A stretch of 64,000 nt of DNA, from assembly GCF_001645105.1 (NCBI RefSeq), contig NZ_LKEG01000034.1:179856-243855 (forward strand). The letters run 5' to 3'. Source of the stretch: Pseudomonas marginalis (GTDB lineage: Bacteria; Pseudomonadota; Gammaproteobacteria; Pseudomonadales; Pseudomonadaceae). The translations under genes were made by a program, and so were the position numbers. Positions 34,197-43,660 of this stretch are shown one piece after another (position 1 is the first letter of the stretch; every line of letters begins with the position of its first letter). The notes under the pieces are model-generated. The model did no database searches, had not been told where the DNA came from, and was given only the letters and a program-made list of their open reading frames with translations.

Positions 34197-35189
34197 TCAT
34201 GCGCGAAATTGGCTCGGCGCCACGCCGCTCCAGCGCACGAAGGCATGCCGGAAGCTGGCGGTCTCGCTGAAGCCCAGCTGCTCGGCAATCCGGTAGATGG
34301 GGCATTGGTCTTGCGCCAGCAATTGCTTGGCGCGTTCGAAACGCAGCTCATCCAGCAGTTCCTGATAGCTGCAGCCCAGGTCATGCAGGTGTCGGCGTAG
34401 GGTGCGTGGCGAACAGTTCATCTGTTGGGCCAGGCCATCCAGCCCGGGTGCGGCGTGCAGTTGCGCCGCGAGCAATTGGCGGATTCGCCCCAGCCAGGCT
34501 TCGCGCCCGGTGAATTCGGTGTTCTGTTTACGGCAGCGCTCGGCCATGGCCTGGTGGGTCACGCTGTCGGCCAGCGGCAAAGGCTGGGCGAGCCAGCGTT
34601 TGTCAAAGGCGAACGCATTGGCGGTGGCCTGGAACTGCAACGGGCAGTCGAAACTCTCGGCGTAGCGCGCTTGATAATCCGGTGCATCGTGCTCGAAGCG
34701 CGCGCCCAGCAAGGGCAGTGGATGGCCGAGCAGGTCGTCGCAAATGACCTTCAGCGACCCGAGACACAGCTCGACATTGAAGGCGGTCAGGGCCGGGTTA
34801 TCGCGATAATCGCCCGCGGTGAACCAGATACGTCCGCCGTCCTCCTTCAGGCTCAGCTCGAACAGTGTTCCCAACAGCGCCGGATAACGCAGGGCCAGGC
34901 GCAAAGCGTCACCGAAAGTGGCACTCGTGAGCAGGGCATAGCCGAGCATGCCGTAGGACGATACATGCATGCGGCGCCCCACGATCAGGCCGATATCGCG
35001 CTGCAGGGCCACGGCATTGGCGCACACCTGCATCTCCTGATGCGTGGCGATGCGAGTGTCGGCGCGGCTCAAGTCCGCCGCGCAGATACCGCTGCCGGCC
35101 AGCAGCGTTTCGGCGGGCCAGCCTTCGGCCTTGAAGGTGCTGAGCACCAGCGAGACCGCGTTGAGGGTCGTGAGGTGGGAGTGCAGCAT
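34197..35189 (-). CDS. AraC-family transcriptional regulator
   Basis: A 330-residue regulator with an N-terminal Arabinose_bd-type ligand domain (about 15-200) and a C-terminal double HTH (about 225-328, LAQQMNCSPRTLRRHLHDLGCSYQELLDELRFERAKQLLAQ, then IAEQLGFSETASFRHAFVRWSG). It is 133 bp upstream of aphA on the same strand, so it probably has its own promoter and may control the acetylpolyamine operon; an alternative target is the asparaginase gene behind it. The ligand is unknown. Length and layout match the OruR/ArgR-like AraC subfamily of Pseudomonas. Confidence 0.88.
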   Translation of the reverse strand: MLHSHLTTLNAVSLVLSTFKAEGWPAETLLAGSGICAADLSRADTRIATHQEMQVCANAVALQRDIGLIVGRRMHVSSYGMLGYALLTSATFGDALRLALRYPALLGTLFELSLKEDGGRIWFTAGDYRDNPALTAFNVELCLGSLKVICDDLLGHPLPLLGARFEHDAPDYQARYAESFDCPLQFQATANAFAFDKRWLAQPLPLADSVTHQAMAERCRKQNTEFTGREAWLGRIRQLLAAQLHAAPGLDGLAQQMNCSPRTLRRHLHDLGCSYQELLDELRFERAKQLLAQDQCPIYRIAEQLGFSETASFRHAFVRWSGVAPSQFRA

Positions 35190-35239
35190 GGGGGCTTCCA
35201 GCCAGGAGATGGCTGGAAGGGGAGCAAGTTATATGCCGG

Positions 35240-36220
35240 TCAGCTCAGTTCGCCGCACAGGTCCAGTTCCACCAGGCGGCGGACCTCAGGCGTCGCAAGA
35301 CTCGCACCGAGCAGGGCCTGCAGCTTGCCGAACACCGCTTCGCGGGTCATGCCGCCACCGGACAGTACGCCGACGCCGCGTAACCGGCTGCCGGCTTCGT
35401 ACACGTCCAACTCCACGCCACCTTCATGGCATTGGGTGATCGCGACCACCACCACACCTTGATCGTGGGCACGCTGGAGGCTGGCCAGGAACGCCGGGTT
35501 ATCGCTTGGCCCGGTGCCGCTGCCGAAGCATTCGAGGACCAGCGCCTGGAGGCCGCTGTCGATCAGCGCATCCAGTTGCCCGGCGCCGATGCCCGGCACC
35601 AACGGCAGCACGCCGACGTTGGCCAGGGCTTTGGCTTGGCGATAATCCAGCGCTGCAGGAATGGCCTCGGCCTTGGCCACGCCGCCGTTGCGCTGCAAGG
35701 CTGCAAACGGATGGCGACCAAAGCTGCGGATCTTCGCGCAACGGGTCGGCGCCATCAGTGCGCCATGGAAGTACAACTGCACACCGGGCGCCAGGCCTTG
35801 GCCCAATGCTGCCAGGGCACCGCTGACGTTTTCCCAGGCGTCGCTGTCGGGCACGCCGGCGGGCAGCATGGAACCGGTGAACACCACCGGCGCCGGCAAG
35901 CCCAGCAATTGAAAACTCATGGCTGCCGCACTGTAGGCCAAGGTGTCGGTGCCGTGCAGGATCAGTACTGCGTCGCAGCCGCCTTCCACGGCCTCGACGA
36001 CCGCGATGCGCAATTGTTGCCAGTAGGCCGGGGTCATGTTGGCGCTGTCGATCAGCGGGGCCATTTCGCGGAAGCGCCACGCAGGCACTGGCTGATGGGC
36101 CAGTTGCTCGCGCATGCGCGCTTCGAACCCGGATGCGGGTGCCAGGCCGTTGGCGCTGGCCTGCATGCCGATGGTGCCGCCGGTGTAGAGCACCATGACG
36201 TTTTGGGCTGGTTGGGTCAT
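35240..36220 (-). CDS. ansA: L-asparaginase, type I
   Basis: A 326-residue asparaginase that hydrolyses L-asparagine to aspartate and ammonia. Signatures: YTGGTIGM with the first catalytic Thr near residue 16, and HGTDTLAY with the second catalytic Thr-Asp near 91-92. No signal peptide precedes, so it is cytoplasmic (type I). It is read in the same direction as the upstream alanine/glycine symporter gene, separated by 78 bp and a terminator. aspA lies further upstream, so asparagine to aspartate to fumarate is encoded locally. Confidence 0.92.
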   Translation of the reverse strand: MTQPAQNVMVLYTGGTIGMQASANGLAPASGFEARMREQLAHQPVPAWRFREMAPLIDSANMTPAYWQQLRIAVVEAVEGGCDAVLILHGTDTLAYSAAAMSFQLLGLPAPVVFTGSMLPAGVPDSDAWENVSGALAALGQGLAPGVQLYFHGALMAPTRCAKIRSFGRHPFAALQRNGGVAKAEAIPAALDYRQAKALANVGVLPLVPGIGAGQLDALIDSGLQALVLECFGSGTGPSDNPAFLASLQRAHDQGVVVVAITQCHEGGVELDVYEAGSRLRGVGVLSGGGMTREAVFGKLQALLGASLATPEVRRLVELDLCGELS

Positions 36221-36240
36221 CTGAACACTCTCCTGAACGA

Positions 36241-36285
36241 AAAACGCCGCCGGGCCCAGAGCATGCCCAAGGCCAGGCGGCGTGT
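36241..36285 (-). terminator. intrinsic terminator after the symporter gene
   Basis: On the minus strand ACGCCGCC...GGCGGCGT is followed by TTTT. It separates the symporter gene from ansA. Confidence 0.8.
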
Positions 36286-36298
36286 CATCTATCTACGC

Positions 36299-37744
36299 TC
36301 AGCGTTGCGCTTGAGCGTTCAGTTCAGCCGAGACGGCAACGTCCGGTTTTGCCGGATTGGCCGGCCAGGCCTTGCGGTCCAGGTCCAGGTCTGGGAACTG
36401 GCTGGAGTCGAACACCGGGGTCTTGATGCCTGCGGCGCGCTGGTTGTCGTAGTCGTTCAGGATGCGCATGGCGATCTTGAACAGGAACGCCAGGGCGAAC
36501 AGGTTAACGAACGCCAGCATCGTCATGGTGATGTCGGCGAAGGCGAACACGGTGCCCAGGTTCTCGATGGAACCCCAGAAAATCAGCACCAGCACCAGTG
36601 CGCGATAGCCCATCAGCACTTTGCGGTTGTTACCCACCAGGAAGCGCAGGTTGCTCTCACCGAGGTAGTAGTTGTACATGATCGAGGTGAACACGAACAA
36701 CGCCAGGGCCACCGAGATGAACATGCGGCCCCAATCACCGACCACGGCCGCCAGGGAGTTCTGGGTCAGGGCAATGCCGTCGCCTTCGAAGCCTGGGGTG
36801 TAGAAACCGGAGAGCAGGATCAGCAAGGCGGTGCAGGTACAGATCACGAACGTGTCGAGGAACACGCTGAACGCTTGCACCACGCCTTGGGCGATCGGGT
36901 GTTCTACCGACGCCACCGCCGCCACGTTAGGCGCACTGCCCAAACCGGCTTCGTTGGCGAACACGCCGCGCTTAACCCCCATGATGATCGCGCTGCCCAC
37001 CAGGCCGCCGAAGGCCTGGTCGAGGCCGAACGCGCTCTTGACGATGGTTGCGAGCATCGCGGGTACGTGGTCGAACTGCAGCACGATCACGTACAGGGTC
37101 ACGGCGATGTAGACCAGGGTCTTGACCGGCACCAGCAGGTCGGCGATCGAAGCGATGCGCTTGATCCCGCCGATGAACACCAAGCCCAGCAATACTGCGA
37201 GGGCCAGGCCGGTGTAGGTGGTGTCCAGGCCGAAAGCGTTGTTCAGCGAGTGCGTCACGGCATGGGCTTGCAGGCCGTTGAAGGCAAAGCCGAAGGTCAC
37301 CAGCAGCAGGAACGCCATGACCATACCCAGCCAGCGCTTGTGCAGGCCGTGCTGGATGTAATACGCGGGGCCGCCACGGTAGGTGCCTTCGGCGTCAGTG
37401 CGTTTGTACAGCTGGCCGAGGGAGCACTCGATAAAGCTCGAAGACATGCCCACCAGCGCGGTGACCCACATCCAGAACACGGCACCTGGGCCACCCAATG
37501 TCACGGCAATGCCGACACCGGCGATGTTACCTGCACCGACGCGGCCGGCCAGGCTGAGCATCAGCGCCTGGAACGAACTGAGCTGGCCGGAGCTGCTCTT
37601 CAGGCTGTCTTTGAACACTGAGAACATGTGGAAAAAGTGGCGCAACTGTACGAAACGCGAGCGAATCGTGAAATAACCGCCGAGCCCGACAATGAGCACG
37701 ATCAGTACTTTCCCTGAGAGGAAGTCGTTGATGACTTCGAGCAT
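36299..37744 (-). CDS. sodium:alanine/glycine symporter (AGCS family)
   Basis: A 481-residue membrane protein starting at the ATG at 37744 (GAGGAA upstream). About 10-11 membrane helices. AGCS signatures include GRVGAGNIAGVGIAVTLGGPGAVFWMW (about 80-105) and the GVFANEAGLGSAPNVAA stretch (about 255). These transporters take up alanine or glycine with Na+ (or H+). It lies in a region with aspA and ansA, fitting amino-acid use. Expression is probably from the 392-bp upstream gap. A terminator follows. Confidence 0.93.
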   Translation of the reverse strand: MLEVINDFLSGKVLIVLIVGLGGYFTIRSRFVQLRHFFHMFSVFKDSLKSSSGQLSSFQALMLSLAGRVGAGNIAGVGIAVTLGGPGAVFWMWVTALVGMSSSFIECSLGQLYKRTDAEGTYRGGPAYYIQHGLHKRWLGMVMAFLLLVTFGFAFNGLQAHAVTHSLNNAFGLDTTYTGLALAVLLGLVFIGGIKRIASIADLLVPVKTLVYIAVTLYVIVLQFDHVPAMLATIVKSAFGLDQAFGGLVGSAIIMGVKRGVFANEAGLGSAPNVAAVASVEHPIAQGVVQAFSVFLDTFVICTCTALLILLSGFYTPGFEGDGIALTQNSLAAVVGDWGRMFISVALALFVFTSIMYNYYLGESNLRFLVGNNRKVLMGYRALVLVLIFWGSIENLGTVFAFADITMTMLAFVNLFALAFLFKIAMRILNDYDNQRAAGIKTPVFDSSQFPDLDLDRKAWPANPAKPDVAVSAELNAQAQR

Positions 37745-38136
37745 GGAGTGTTCCTCGCTGATTTTTCTAATGGCAAACGCAGGACGGTTCGACGCCATCG
37801 CATCGCACCAGGCAGTGCGCGACAGTTCGACCCCAATCCTTTTGCGGGTTGTTATTCATGCGGTTTCGCGTTGTACCTGGGCCTCGTTACCGACGGCCGC
37901 ACACGCGAAGAGGGGCGGCACTATACCTAGGCGAACGAGATCCGTCTGCTCGGGCTGATTAAAGGTTTCAGCCATGCGACTGAGGGGGCGGTGGATTGGC
38001 AGGGCGATATTGGAGTTTTTATGGGCGTCATTTCACAACCTTGGGGCAAAAAAAAGGGCCTGAAGAACGAGCCTTCAGGCCCTCAAAAGGTGAGAGGTGT
38101 CTAGTCCCTCAGCCTGGTGAGCAGTGCAACAGACGC
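37745..38136. other. 392-bp gap between the symporter and aspA genes
   Basis: Besides the aspA terminator (38048-38083) I see only AT-poor, non-coding sequence that should hold the symporter promoter. Two short frames begin near 37692 and 37748 on the + strand, but they have no ribosome-binding site or family resemblance. Confidence 0.6.
38048..38083 (-). terminator. intrinsic terminator of aspA
   Basis: AGGGCCTGAAG / CTTCAGGCCCT (11-bp stem, 7-base loop) with an A7 run at its left, i.e. a U-run on the minus-strand transcript. It lies 54 bp after the aspA stop. Confidence 0.93.
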
Positions 38137-39561
<1,425 letters not shown>

Positions 39562-39743
39562 GACGGAAATCATCTCGATATGGACCCGGAACTGGCCGGA
39601 ACGCTGCGAATGCTAGGCTTGTGGAAGTTTTTGGGCCAATGCTGTTAAACACTGGCCTATGCACAAACGGCATAATGTGAGTGTGACCCAGCTATGATGG
39701 CGGGCGTGTGTGCCAAAATGGTGCGTACCCGTGGGAGGACGTG

Positions 39744-40652
39744 ATGAACCTTGAGAGCAAATGGCTGGAAGACTTCAGTGCCCTGGCAGCGACCCGCAGC
39801 TTTTCCCAGGCCGCCGAGCGACGCTTCGTCACCCAGCCGGCGTTCAGTCGACGTATCCGCAGCCTGGAAGCCGCGTTGGGCCTGACCCTGGTCAACCGCT
39901 CGCGTACGCCGGTAGAGCTGACGGCGGCGGGGCAGTTGTTTTTAGTCACGGCGCGCACCGTGGTGGAACAGCTCGGTGAAGTGCTGCGCCATTTGCACCA
40001 CTTGGAAGGCGGGCAGGGCGAAGTCATGCAAGTGGCGGCGGCTCACTCGTTGGCGCTGGGCTTCTTCCCCCGCTGGATCGCACAACTGCGCAACGAAGGC
40101 CTGAACATTGCCACCCGCTTGGTCGCCACCAACGTCGGTGACGCCGTGCATGCCCTGCGCGAAGGGGGGTGTGACCTGATGCTGGCGTTCTACGACCCGG
40201 ACGCCGCCATGCAGATGGACGCCGAGATCTTCCCGTCCCTGCACCTGGGCAACACCGAGATGCTCCCGGTGTGCGCCGCTGATGCCGACGGTAAACCGTT
40301 GTTTGACCTGGAAGGCGAGGGCAGTGTGCCGCTGCTGGCGTACAGCGCTGGCGCGTTCCTCGGCCGCTCGGTGCATTTACTGCTGCGCCAACGCGCCCTG
40401 CGTTTTACGACGGTTTATGAAACCGCCATGGCCGATAGCCTCAAGAGCATGGCCCTTGAAGGCCTGGGCATCGCCTGGGTACCGCAGTTGAGCGTGCGCG
40501 CCGAACTCGCTCGCGGAGAACTGGTTGTCTGCGGCGGTCCGCAATGGCATGTGCCATTGGAGATCCGCTTGTATCGCTGCGCGTTGGTGCGCAAGGCGAA
40601 TGTGCGGTTGTTGTGGCGAAAACTGGAAGGTGGCGCGGCGCAAACCACCTGA
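39744..40652 (+). CDS. LysR-family regulator, HypT-like
   Basis: A 302-residue LysR protein, start at the ATG at 39744 (GGGAGGA upstream). N-terminal HTH: NLESKWLEDFSALAATRSFSQAAERRFVTQPAFSRRIRSLE (about 2-42). The segment VAAAHSLALGFFPRWIAQLR (about 95-114) and the general layout closely resemble HypT (YjiE), the hypochlorite-responsive regulator. Divergent placement also suggests control of aspA, which LysR proteins often do for neighbours. Both readings are inference; the effector is not readable. Confidence 0.82.
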   Translation: MNLESKWLEDFSALAATRSFSQAAERRFVTQPAFSRRIRSLEAALGLTLVNRSRTPVELTAAGQLFLVTARTVVEQLGEVLRHLHHLEGGQGEVMQVAAAHSLALGFFPRWIAQLRNEGLNIATRLVATNVGDAVHALREGGCDLMLAFYDPDAAMQMDAEIFPSLHLGNTEMLPVCAADADGKPLFDLEGEGSVPLLAYSAGAFLGRSVHLLLRQRALRFTTVYETAMADSLKSMALEGLGIAWVPQLSVRAELARGELVVCGGPQWHVPLEIRLYRCALVRKANVRLLWRKLEGGAAQTT

Positions 40653-40666
40653 GCCGAACACCGGGC

Positions 40667-40757
40667 AAATGTGGGAGGGGGCTCGCCCCCGATAGCGGTG
40701 TATCAGTGACAGATAAGTGCCTGACACACCGTCATCGGAAGCAAGCCCCCTCCCACA
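40667..40757. repeat. REPIN
   Basis: AAATGTGGGAGGGGGCTCGCCC (40667-) and its inverted copy ending at 40757, about 40 bp apart. The left element has C for T in the core (GCTCGC) and the right has AAGC after ATCGG, so both arms have drifted. Confidence 0.85.
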
Positions 40758-40837
40758 GGGTTTTGTGGTGATTTGGCTGACTCTTAAGTCAATAAAACCG
40801 CCGCTTTGCGCCACTGGACAGATGGTCATTCCAGGGG

Positions 40838-40983
40838 CTGTTTATCTGCATTATTACGGTATACTGCGCGGCCTTCGGCCGGTCCAACCGGCCTTAATTC
40901 GTACACCAAGCCACGCCGGATTTCCCGCGTGGCTTGTTGTTTTTTGACGCGCCTGTGGGCGCCCAGAGAGAAGAGGCACGACG
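40838..40983 (+). promoter_or_regulatory. purE promoter and leader with terminator-like hairpin
   Basis: A -10-like TATACT is at 40860-40865, with a weak -35 (CTGTTT, 40838). The leader then has a GGCCGGT-CCA-ACCGGCC stem (40877-40893) and AAGCCACGC / GCGTGGCTT (40908-40916 / 40927-40935) followed directly by GTTGTTTTTT. The last is an intrinsic terminator upstream of the purE start codon, so attenuation is suspected. A third small stem (GCGCC-TGTG-GGCGC, around 40950-40963) precedes the ribosome-binding site. I see no match to a riboswitch class I know. Confidence 0.55.
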
Positions 40984-41475
40984 ATGAGTGCATTGGTTGG
41001 CGTGATCATGGGCTCCAAGTCCGATTGGTCCACCCTTAGCCACACCGCCGATATGCTGGAAAAACTCGGCATTCCCTACGAAGTGAAAGTGGTCTCCGCC
41101 CACCGCACTCCGGATTTGCTGTTCCAGTATGCCGATGAAGCAGAATCCCGTGGCATCGAGGTGATCATCGCCGGTGCCGGTGGTGCAGCGCACCTGCCAG
41201 GTATGTGTGCGGCCAAGACCCACCTGCCGGTGCTCGGCGTGCCGGTGCAGTCGGCGATGCTCTCGGGCGTGGACTCGCTGTTGTCCATCGTGCAGATGCC
41301 GGCGGGCATTCCGGTGGCGACCCTGGCGATCGGCAAGGCCGGTGCTATTAACGCAGCTTTGCTGTCCGCCAGCATCCTGGGCGCCAAGCACCCGCAGTTT
41401 CACGCGGTGCTGAAAAAATTCCGTGCTGAACAGACAGACAGCGTGCTGGACAATCCAGACCCACGTATCGCCTGA
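40984..41475 (+). CDS. purE: 5-(carboxyamino)imidazole ribonucleotide mutase PurE
   Basis: A 163-residue class I PurE. It converts N5-CAIR to CAIR in purine synthesis. Signatures: [25 protein letters not shown] (about 6-30), [11 protein letters not shown] (about 37-47, catalytic His), and the [15 protein letters not shown] (about 62-76) and [22 protein letters not shown] loops. It is followed 11 bp later by purK; the two work in sequence. Expression seems controlled by a structured leader. Confidence 0.97.
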   Translation: MSALVGVIMGSKSDWSTLSHTADMLEKLGIPYEVKVVSAHRTPDLLFQYADEAESRGIEVIIAGAGGAAHLPGMCAAKTHLPVLGVPVQSAMLSGVDSLLSIVQMPAGIPVATLAIGKAGAINAALLSASILGAKHPQFHAVLKKFRAEQTDSVLDNPDPRIA

Positions 41476-41486
41476 GGTTGTTGACG

Positions 41487-42572
41487 ATGAAAATCGGTGT
41501 AATCGGTGGCGGCCAACTGGGTCGCATGCTGGCCCTGGCCGGAACCCCGCTGGGAATGAACTTCGCTTTCCTGGACCCGGCGCCGGACGCCTGCGCGGCC
41601 GCGCTGGGTGAGCATCTGCGCGCTGACTACAGTGACCCGGACCACCTGCGCCAACTGGCCGACGAAGTCGACCTGGTCACCTTCGAGTTCGAAAGCGTCC
41701 CGGCCGAAACCGTTGCGTTCCTGTCGCAGTTCGTACCGGTGTACCCAAGCGCCGAAGCCTTGCGCATCGCCCGCGACCGCTGGTTCGAAAAGAGCATGTT
41801 CAAGGACCTGGGCATCCCGACCCCGGCCTTCGCCGATATCCAGTCCCAGGCAGACCTGGACGCTGCAGTCGCCAGCATCGGCCTGCCGGCCGTGCTGAAA
41901 ACCCGCACCTTGGGTTATGACGGCAAGGGCCAGAAAGTCCTGCGCACGGCTGCCGATGTGGTCGGCACCTTCGCCGAGCTGGGCAGCGTCGCCTGCCTGT
42001 TGGAAGGCTTCGTGCCGTTCACCGGCGAAGTCTCGCTGATCGCCGTGCGTGCCCGTGATGGCGAAACCCGCTTCTACCCGTTGGTGCACAACACCCACGA
42101 CAGCGGCATCCTCAAGCTGTCCGTGGCCAGCACCGACCACCCGCTGCAGGCCTTGGCCGAAGACTATTCCAGCCGTGTGCTCAAGCAACTGGATTACGTC
42201 GGCGTGATGGCGTTCGAGTTCTTTGAAGTCGACGGTGGCCTCAAGGCCAACGAAATCGCCCCGCGCGTGCACAACTCCGGGCATTGGACCACCGAAGGCG
42301 CCGAGTGCAGCCAGTTCGAAAACCACCTGCGGGCGGTGGCGGGCTTGCCATTGGGCTCCACGGCCAAGGTCGGCGAGAGCGCCATGCTCAATTTCATCGG
42401 TGTGGTACCGCCAGTGGAAAAAGTCATCGCCATCGACGACTGCCATCTGCATCACTACGGCAAGGCCTTCAAGGCCGGGCGCAAGGTCGGCCACGCCAAC
42501 CTGCGTTGCAAGGACCGCGCGACCCTGCAAGCGCAGGTCCTCAAGGTCGAGGCGCTGATCGCCGAGCAATAA
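41487..42572 (+). CDS. purK: 5-(carboxyamino)imidazole ribonucleotide synthase PurK
   Basis: A 361-residue ATP-grasp enzyme making N5-CAIR from AIR, ATP and bicarbonate, the step before PurE. The start at the ATG at 41487 gives the family N-terminus MKIGVIGGGQLGRMLALAG. ATP-grasp motifs are KTRTLGYDGKGQ (about 134-145), ILEGF-like LLEGFVPFTGEVSLIAVR (about 171-188) and NEIAPRVHNSGHWT (about 253-266). Co-transcribed with purE. Confidence 0.97.
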   Translation: MKIGVIGGGQLGRMLALAGTPLGMNFAFLDPAPDACAAALGEHLRADYSDPDHLRQLADEVDLVTFEFESVPAETVAFLSQFVPVYPSAEALRIARDRWFEKSMFKDLGIPTPAFADIQSQADLDAAVASIGLPAVLKTRTLGYDGKGQKVLRTAADVVGTFAELGSVACLLEGFVPFTGEVSLIAVRARDGETRFYPLVHNTHDSGILKLSVASTDHPLQALAEDYSSRVLKQLDYVGVMAFEFFEVDGGLKANEIAPRVHNSGHWTTEGAECSQFENHLRAVAGLPLGSTAKVGESAMLNFIGVVPPVEKVIAIDDCHLHHYGKAFKAGRKVGHANLRCKDRATLQAQVLKVEALIAEQ

Positions 42573-42608
42573 GCCTGGACTCGGCGGGAACCATTCGGTG
42601 ACCGCCAT

Positions 42609-42669
42609 CCTCTGATTGCAGGATGCCAAAGCCTGACTAGGCTTTGGCATAGCTCAATTCAATCAGAGG
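42609..42669 (+). promoter_or_regulatory. two-tier hairpin covering the ribosome-binding site of the GlsB-like gene
   Basis: Outer arms CCTCTGATTG (42609-42618) and CAATCAGAGG (42660-42669) pair perfectly. Inside, ATGCCAAAGCC (42623-42633) and GGCTTTGGCAT (42640-42650) form an 11-bp stem with a 6-base loop. The outer right arm contains the Shine-Dalgarno AGAGGG (42665-42670), 7 bp before the ATG at 42678. No U-run follows the inner stem, so it is not a standard terminator of purEK. Confidence 0.7.
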
Positions 42670-42677
42670 GAAATGCC

Positions 42678-42923
42678 ATGGGTATCATCGGAACCATCTT
42701 TATCGGCTTGATCGTCGGCCTGCTGGCGCGTTTCCTGAAGCCAGGCGACGACAGCATGGGCTGGATCATGACCATCCTGCTGGGTATCGCAGGTTCCTTG
42801 GTCGCCACCTACGGTGGGCAGGCCCTGGGCATCTACCAGGCAGGTCAAGGCGCAGGCTTCCTCGGTGCGCTGATCGGCGCCATCGTGCTGCTGGTGATCT
42901 ACGGCCTGCTGCGAAAAAAATGA
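42678..42923 (+). CDS. GlsB/YeaQ/YmgE-family stress-response membrane protein
   Basis: An 81-residue protein with three hydrophobic segments (MGIIGTIFIGLIVGLLARFL, GWIMTILLGIAGSLVATYGG and GFLGALIGAIVLLVIYGLL) and Gly-rich helices, the complete family layout. In E. coli YeaQ/YmgE and in GlsB of Gram-positives, the family is linked to envelope or general stress; the molecular role is unknown. The ribosome-binding site lies in a stable hairpin, suggesting translational control. It is 105 bp downstream of purK. Confidence 0.92.
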   Translation: MGIIGTIFIGLIVGLLARFLKPGDDSMGWIMTILLGIAGSLVATYGGQALGIYQAGQGAGFLGALIGAIVLLVIYGLLRKK

Positions 42924-42937
42924 TTTAGCGTCACGGC

Positions 42938-42964
42938 CCTCTGCGCCGCGCAGGCGCAGGGGGC
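42938..42964. terminator. GC-rich hairpin after the GlsB-like gene
   Basis: CCCTCTGCGCC and GGCGCAGGGGG, with a 5-base loop (one mismatch or bulge in the stem). No clear U-run; it could slow or end transcription before the DUF3299 gene. Confidence 0.45.
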
Positions 42965-43001
42965 TAGAATGCCGACACTGTTAACCTTGTCGAGCCTCTC
43001 C

Positions 43002-43538
43002 ATGCGCCGTCTTCTGTTTACGCTCCTATTACTAGGCTCTGGCCTGGCCCACGCCGGCGAACTGCCGGAAACCGATTGGCTTGACCTGATGCCGCTGTCG
43101 GATCAAAAAGCCCTCGAAGCCATGCCCGAGATCGACCACAACTCCCCCGAAGCCCAAGGCACGTTCACCGACAAAGGTGGCCTGAAGCAGAGCAAAGGCT
43201 TGCCGGCGGTGATGTACTCCACCAAGACCGTAGCCGCCATGAATGGCAAGAACATCCGAATTGGCGGCTATCCAGTACCGTTGGAGACCGACGCCAAGGG
43301 TCGCAGCACCCTGTTTTTCCTGGTGCCGTACCCAGGCGCCTGCATCCACGTGCCGCCTCCGCCACCTAACCAGTTGGTGCTGGTGCGCTATCCCAAGGGG
43401 TTGAAGCTGGACGACATCTACACGCCGCTGTGGGTCACGGGCACGTTGAAGGTGGAGAAGGTCAATAACGATCTGGCCGATGCGGCGTATGCGCTGGATG
43501 CGGGGAAAGTGCGGGTGGTAAAGGAATCCGATCTTTAA
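43002..43538 (+). CDS. DUF3299 domain-containing exported protein
   Basis: A 178-residue protein starting at the ATG at 43002 (MRRLLFTLLLLGSGLAHA|GELPETDWLDLMP), which opens a clear signal peptide. DUF3299 features: the early DWLDLMP segment, RIGGYPVPLE (about 85-95), and LVPYPGACIHVPPPPPNQLVLV (about 107-128), the family signature with a conserved Cys and Pro run. The family is exported, found near lipoprotein or ABC genes in some proteobacteria, and of unknown function. It is apparently a single gene here, 78 bp after the GlsB-like gene. Confidence 0.87.
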   Translation: MRRLLFTLLLLGSGLAHAGELPETDWLDLMPLSDQKALEAMPEIDHNSPEAQGTFTDKGGLKQSKGLPAVMYSTKTVAAMNGKNIRIGGYPVPLETDAKGRSTLFFLVPYPGACIHVPPPPPNQLVLVRYPKGLKLDDIYTPLWVTGTLKVEKVNNDLADAAYALDAGKVRVVKESDL

Positions 43539-43554
43539 AGGGCAACATATAACC

Positions 43555-43647
43555 AATGTGGGAGGGGGCTTGCCCCCGATAGCAGTGGATCAGTCAGCAC
43601 ATTTGCTACTGATAGACAGCGATCGGGGGCAAGCCCCCTCCCACATT
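43555..43647. repeat. REPIN
   Basis: AATGTGGGAGGGGGCTTGCC (43555-) and its exact inverted copy ending at 43647, with a spacer of about 40 bp. It lies between the convergent DUF3299 and mutarotase genes. Confidence 0.92.
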
Positions 43648-43660
43648 TTGATCGGCGTTC

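Noticed and set aside
35426..37621. A 731-codon open frame on the + strand opposite ansA and the symporter
   Set aside because: It crosses two clear genes and their terminator region and is His/Gln/Gly/Ala-rich, the usual antisense signature.
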